Assembly: GCA_961205875.1 (NCBI GenBank) | Contig: OY540816.1 | Coordinates: 16,316,701-16,380,700 of the forward strand | Source of the DNA: Sialis fuliginosa | Lineage: Eukaryota > Arthropoda > Insecta > Megaloptera > Sialidae | Length of the DNA: 64,000 nt | Direction of reading: 5' to 3' | In this document: in pieces, positions 58,191 through 64,000 of the stretch | How the letters are laid out: each line of letters opens with the position of its first letter | How positions within the stretch are numbered: the stretch's first letter is position 1 | Position numbers and translations under genes: made by a program | Notes under the pieces: model-generated | Told to the model about the DNA's origin: nothing | Databases searched by the model: none | Seen by the model: the letters and a program-made list of their open reading frames with translations, nothing else

Positions 58191-59364
58191 TTTTATGAAA
58201 TTATGAAAAATGTTTGTTAAATAACAATAACAATGATTTTTTTTTAATTTCGTTTTTCGAATTTAAATAATGTCAATTAGATAATATACGCGGGAACCGA
58301 GTGATCATTGCTAACTTTGTTCTTATTGAAGCTAGAAGGTCGGTTAAATGGGCAAAGTATCAGTATTTTTTCTGGGATGAATAATGGCGGTCTCAAAAAC
58401 AATTGAATGTCGAATTTCAGAGATATATTGAAAAATAACGTTTTTTTATGGAATACCCTGTATATTATTATTGTATTTTATAGCTAAGAATGTTCTTTTT
58501 ATAAAAGTCTTATTCATGTATGGAAGTAAAATTGTTATAATTATAAAATAAGATATAACAAGTATAAAATTAATAGAAAATATCGAAAAATAGTGTACTA
58601 TGCAAATTTTATTGATAAACAAAAATATTATTATTATAATTAATTACAATTTTTTATCAATAATACTCAAAAACGTTAAAAATCTTAATCAATTGTTTAT
58701 ATAACAATAAATAAATAAAACATATATATTATGTATGTATGTATTTACTTATATCATCAGAATTTACGGATGTGTCTTTCTTTTTTTAATCTGTAACTAC
58801 GCCACTGCCAAAATGAAATCAGTCTTACTAATGTTCAAGAAAAATATTAAATTGCTAGACTTAATTATTTTTGACGGCAGTTTATTGATATTATGTAATA
58901 AATATTTTTTTTATTAAAATGTTTATGTCCCTGGATCCGAATGGTTCCTTTAGACAGTTATGTAATAAATAAGACTAGATAATGAGCTATAATTAAAAAC
59001 AAATCAAATAAAAAACATACACTTTAGTCTTTAGTACCAATATTTAATAACTAAAAATAGTCAGTGATGGATTTTTGCATGGTTGGAGGATCGATACTCG
59101 AGAAAAGAGAAATTATATTTTTATAATTTTTGAAAGTTAATACAAAATAAAGACACTGTATTAATATTATATTGTTCTCCGCAAGCAGCTTGCTTTATTC
59201 GTCGATTGCGGCATTTTTTGGTAGCTCGTGTAAGAAATATTTTTACTAGAAATCTTAGGTTTCTTTGTTTACTAGCTTGATATTCTACCCCCTCAAAAAA
59301 TTTTGTTTACGCCACTGTTGATATGTGTAATTCATCAGATAATTGATAATTTAAATTGCTTAAA
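58191..59364. other. AT-rich non-coding DNA
   Basis: Nothing recognised. Confidence 0.35.
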
Positions 59365-59525
59365 CAAGTTTTGAGGCTTTCGCGGTAGTCTTGATATGGA
59401 TTTTGCCTTTTGGGAGTATGCCGCATCGATTTGGTCGTGTTATCAGCCAACGTTTCGTCACACAATGTTGGCCGATAACACGACCAAATCGACGCGACTT
59501 ACACCCAGAAGCCAAGATCCAAATG
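59365..59525. repeat. Inverted pair of the hammerhead-like dispersed repeat
   Basis: 'atttggtcgtgttatcagcc' and 'ggccgataacacgaccaaat' face each other across 'aacgtttcgtcacacaatgtt'. Same family as 18680-18912 and 29105-29210. Confidence 0.7.
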
Positions 59526-59590
59526 CTTATAGTTTTGGAGACCGCCGTTCTACCCTTATAACATGCATGAGAAGTAGGGTAAAACCACAT

Positions 59591-59856
59591 ACACGGAAAA
59601 AAATATAATGTAAGAATTACAGTTTTTTCCTGTTTATCCCGTATATTAAGCGAAAACATAAAATATTTTACTGTCTGAAACTGTAATAATATAATTTTAT
59701 GCTGTAACGTTAGCAGTTTATCTATCAATTTATATTGAGTATTATACCTATTACGTTATACTATTACAGTTTCAGACGATAAAATATTATGTTATCGCTT
59801 ACTATCCGGGATAGACAGGAAAAACTGTAATTCTTACAGTATATTTTTTCAGTGTA
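59591..59856. mobile_element. Foldback MITE, 266 bp, TA borders
   Basis: TACACGGAAAAAAATATA...GTAAGAATTACAG pairs with CTGTAATTCTTAC...TATATTTTTTCAGTGTA. The arms extend to 'gtctgaaactgtaataatat' near the centre. Confidence 0.78.
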
Positions 59857-60339
59857 GATATCATAATTGAATAATGCAAGTATAGGTAATGAAAAAATCT
59901 TAAGCTAAATAATGTATTTTTCATTATTTTTGCTACGCTTTGTTTTTGTCCTAGCATAAAAAAGACCAGACCGAGGTGAGCACATCTGCGAAAAAAAGTG
60001 TGTCCCTTGTTCGCTGTAGAAATCGCCATTCGTCAATATGTTCGGTGTAATTCATTAGACCCGATGTTGACTTTAATTAGTACGACTGTGTGTGTGTGTA
60101 TGTGTGTAAGAAAGGTGTATCCGGATGGACAACACAACTCACCTGGTCACTTAGTGGACGATGTCTACATTACCGACATTTCGGCGCCTACTCTATGGTC
60201 TATCGTTTGTTTTTAATTGCTATATAGGTGACATTATTGTTTTTTAAAGTCAAAGTGACTTAACCTTAAATATATAATACAAACAAAAGAAATTCGATAT
60301 TTGGAACAAACAAAATTACAGAAAAAATTATTAAAATTT

Positions 60340-60640
60340 GAGCTGTTTTGCTTCCTCGCAATATCGAAGATACGAGAAGCTTTGTGATCGTTTTAAAATG
60401 AGACGAAAAAATTGTTCTCCGATTTTTTAATTTTAAATTGATCTTTTATTCCGTGTCTGTCTGTCCTCTGAATCCTTGTTATACGCATAACTCATGAACC
60501 ACTGAACCGATATTAATGAAACTTGGTTTGATGGTTGGGTTTGGCTTGAGGACGGACCCATTTCAAAATCATCAATTAAGGAGTAGGGGTAACATCTCAA
60601 AATATTTATTTTTTCAAGATATCTCAAGAACGACACATGT
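60340..60640 (-). repeat. Dispersed repeat, 'cggaacgaaaaagtg' family, copy 3
   Basis: Inverted relative to 46975-47400: 'tattccgtgtctgtctgtcc', 'cgcataactcatgaaccact', 'caagatatctcaagaacgac'. The left part ('cctcgcaatatcgaagatac') matches 51780-51810. Confidence 0.6.
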
Positions 60641-61620
60641 TCCGTGAAAATATTATAGAATCTTTTTTGTAGAGCATTCAATTTCCTATAATGTAGGTTT
60701 ACAACGTTCTACGATTTGTCGTATTTGAGTTGCTATTTACAGACAGACCGACACACAAACATCATGGCGAAAATATTCAGAATGGGTTAAGGGAAGGTCA
60801 AAATGGATAATTCCATCAAAATCCGGATTTCGAAAAAAATTGCCTTAACAATATTTATTTTTATACGAGTATTTATGTTTTGTCTTTGACTATTATCACA
60901 TAACAACAGTAACTTCCAACAAAATAAAATGTTTCACGATTTTAAATTGTTTTTTTTTTCTTCAAAATTATATTATTTAATTAAATTATCTCTATTAAAA
61001 TATTTCACGAAGTCCTTTTATTTAAAAAATTTCAACACATAATTAGTACAGCTATCTGTACAGGTGTTAACAGATAACATAAACATACAACCTTACTTAA
61101 CCGTGGAAGGGTTAAAACAAAACTAATAATTAATAATTGATAGTTGATAACGCATTATCTGTTTGGTGCTACTTAGGTAGCTTTTGTTATAAAGTATAAT
61201 TAAATAATGACATAAGTTGATGAATGTGGGTCTACAGATAAGTCTAATTAACAGCAGTTGATATGTATTATAAAATATGTATATAGAAATTGATTATGTA
61301 AGTGTAGACAATAGATTTTGTTTTTGTTTGGTATATAGATAGCGTTTTGTATGTGATATGAATTATATTAGGTACTTGGGGGTAATAAGGCCTAAAAACC
61401 AAAAATAGGTTTAAAATCCCCGCACGCACACATGAACAACTTCATTCTATTACATAACCTCGCGGTTCCCCATGCCCTGCCACCAATTTTAACTTTTGTT
61501 TCGAACAGTGGAAATTTGCTAGAATAGTTAAATGTTGTAAGTATTTTCTATATTAATACATTAAACTAAAAAGTTTGTGTTTAAAAATGATCTAGGTTTA
61601 TTATATTATATTAATATCTT

Positions 61621-62265
61621 TATTGTATAGAAAATGACGTGAAAAGTTGAAATTTTCAAACCGTACATCTGTATCTCAAACCGTTCTTGAGATATAGCCT
61701 CTCAAAGTTTCAGTTTTTTCAAAATTTTAAAGAAAAATGGCTCTAACTTTTGAACGGATGGTCGGAATTGATTTTAGTTGACGGATTTGGAATCAGTGTG
61801 TCAAAATCTATATAATTACATGTACAATACCTTAAAACTCGAGAAAAAAAAATTCGCGAAAAACCGAAAAAATTCAAAGGGGTATACCTTAAAAAAATGT
61901 CGTTTTTTGTCCAAATTTTTTTTGTCGGATTTTAAAGTATTATAAATGGCATTATATAAATTTTGACACGCTGATTTCAAATCCGTCAACTTAAATCAAT
62001 TCCAACCACCAGTTCAAAAGTTATGGCCTTTTTTCTCCAAAAATTTGAAACAACTAAAACTTTGAGAGGTTATATCTCGAGAACGGTTTGAGATAAAGAC
62101 CTGCGGTTTGAAAATTTCAACTTTTCACGTCATTTTCAATACAATAAACATACTTTTAACGAAATCAAAAATTCAACATTTTTTAGTGAAATTTCCTTAC
62201 AAATATCGACTAAAATACAAGAAAATAATACGTAGAATCATTTAGTTACTATATAAATATATAAT
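61621..62265 (-). mobile_element. Palindromic hAT-type MITE, copy 3 (left end truncated)
   Basis: Both arms and spacer are present ('gaaaatgacgtgaaaagttg' and complement), followed by 'tacgtagaatcatttagtta' as in copy 2. The outer arms are missing. It can still fold. Confidence 0.78.
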
Positions 62266-63908
62266 CACTTATACAAAATTTGTATGTATCGTATACCCTA
62301 CAATTTTTTTTATATTACATTAATATACATAGTTGCTTGATATTTTATAGATGTAATGCAAAAATCTAATAGCGTTTTAAAAAAAGCAGAAACTCGAACT
62401 TGGAACGATAGATAATTAAATTGCATAATTTGCAGTAATAAATTGAAAATAAATAATTAGTAATAGTTCTAAAGTAATAATCAATTTTAAGAACAGATAC
62501 TGGCTTCTTTTGATAAGTGCATACACATATTTGTAAGTGTACGTAAGTTCTTTGAAAAATACACTGTAGTTATGTCCTTATCTACCACATCCTTTTTATT
62601 TCATTAGTACATATCTATATTATCAATTTACGATAAGATACACAATATGTTTTATAGTAAAGGCATCTTGTGATGGATAAAAAAGGCGTAATTTCTTCTT
62701 ATACGTATGGTTAAAAACATGAATAAGTGGGTATTTATTTAGAATATCCGTCAATTGTCTAACTATAGGGTGGTAGGGTTGGTTAAAATTCTCAAAAACA
62801 TTTTGTATATTTGGTTTTTTACTTTGTTCACCAATTCACCGTTTAAAACCACATGTTCGTAAATCAACTACTGTAAAGGATCCACTTTAAAAATATTCTA
62901 GAGGTCCGAAATTTGTCGCCACACAATAACACTCTATTTGTGTTATTGAATACAAATATTCTTAAAAAAATAATTCATTATCTTTACTAAATAATATCTA
63001 CTATGTAAAAAATTCATCAAAATATGAAAAGTTATTTCTTGAAACTTTTAAAAATAAACGGTTCATTTTGGATTCAGGGTCATGAAAAATACAGTTCTCT
63101 GGGGTTCATTCATGTCTCTGATTATAATAGATTGCAAATTATAAGGTTAACTTTTTTTTAAACTTACCAATTAGTCGAGAATTCTCTACACAACACAATT
63201 CACAAAATCCCGTGATATTCAAAAAATGTTATTAATTAATTAGAAAGTTCACACCAACTAAAATAGAAAACTTTATTAATTATTTGAAGCTATTTGTATA
63301 CAATTTTCATTGAAGCATTTTTATAAATTGTCAATTTAAAATCAATAGTAATTTTTTACAAGAATTTAAATGTTAATATGAATATTAATTATATTAAAAT
63401 CTTGTAAATACATAATTAATTAATTAATATAGCCTTGAGTAATGTCATGAGCAAATGTATTTCTACTTTTTATCAAAACTTTTTAAATTAGAAATTTGCA
63501 TAAAGATTCATATTTCGGGTAAACTAAATTCAATATAAAATAAAGAAGCAATGGTTTTTAGATGTAAATGATAAGAGAAGAATATTGAGATAGAAAATTA
63601 TAACATAAGGTAAAAATTTTAAGTAAGTATGTATGTATACAAATAAATGTTATTTTGAAACGGATACTAGGGTTAAAGTTTTCTGTAGGAAGTAGACGAG
63701 GGACTCCCTGATTATATTATGGCATGTACAACTTAATAACTGCAATACGAATATAATATTCTTAACTTGAAGTGTAGAAAACACAATATTATAGCAAAAA
63801 TTGACTATTTTAGATGTCAAAATTGACTCTGTTTCAACCCAGACAAAGCTTATATCGAGATATCAATGTTTTTGATGAGCGCCAAGAAAAATTCATTTGT
63901 GATTGTGT
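62266..63908. other. AT-rich non-coding DNA
   Basis: Nothing recognised. Confidence 0.35.
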
Positions 63909-63988
63909 TATATCTATTTTTATTGGAAAAAGTTATTTGGCGTTAGGGTATATCTATTTTTATTGGAAAAAGTTATTTGGCGTTAGGG
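63909..63988 (+). repeat. 40-bp unit, two exact tandem copies
   Basis: 'tatatctatttttattggaa'...'gttatttggcgttaggg' repeats perfectly at 63909-63948 and 63949-63988 near the window edge; the array could continue beyond it only after the divergent 'tagattatac'. Confidence 0.9.
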
Positions 63989-64000
63989 TAGATTATACAT

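Noticed and set aside
57957..58198. Conserved exon in the GC-richer segment
   Set aside because: Overlapping ORFs on both strands, no family likeness, neighbours are repeat units.

Overview
The window is AT-rich animal nuclear DNA, almost certainly from an insect. The two recognisable genes are both insect orthologs, introns use GT-AG splice sites, (GGTTA)n-type arthropod repeats occur, and most of the sequence is small non-autonomous DNA transposons. Repeat words such as a Helitron-like end in CTAGT and '...GGAACCCTAAAA' make me lean towards Lepidoptera, but this is not proven.

Left end (1-8.8 kb). Positions 1-342 (+) are the last coding exon of the GINS subunit Sld5 (GINS4). Facing it on the minus strand is a GATA factor that I identify as pannier (pnr, GATA4/5/6 class). 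Its five coding exons are 8720-8519, 7467-7264, 3847-3675, 2123-1829 and 1384-972. They join in frame to exactly 429 codons (428 residues plus stop) with two CX2C-X17-CX2C GATA zinc fingers. The genes converge tail to tail across about 630 bp. A 5' UTR acceptor at 8749 shows that pnr transcription starts further right, so much of the rest of the window is probably pnr first intron and upstream regulatory DNA.

8.8-64 kb. I found no further coding exon. The region holds dispersed repeats: several hAT-type MITEs with 8-bp target duplications, TA-flanked mariner/pogo-like MITEs, a TA-flanked family with TAAGGTACTGGCACCAGT ends (five copies), a palindromic foldback hAT family (five copies or fragments, one inside the pnr intron between the two zinc-finger exons), and dispersed fragments with hammerhead-like RNA motifs. 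Between the repeats are short islands of higher GC and GATA-site density that are candidate pnr enhancers or promoters.

The most striking object is a 5,958-bp insertion at 32648-38605. Two nearly identical hAT elements in direct orientation bracket 4.6 kb of other DNA, and only the OUTER ends are flanked by a matching 8-bp target duplication (TTATTATG). This indicates that the whole block moved as one composite transposon. Its cargo is a 19-copy, ~184-bp satellite array seated in the centre of a perfect 30-bp palindrome.
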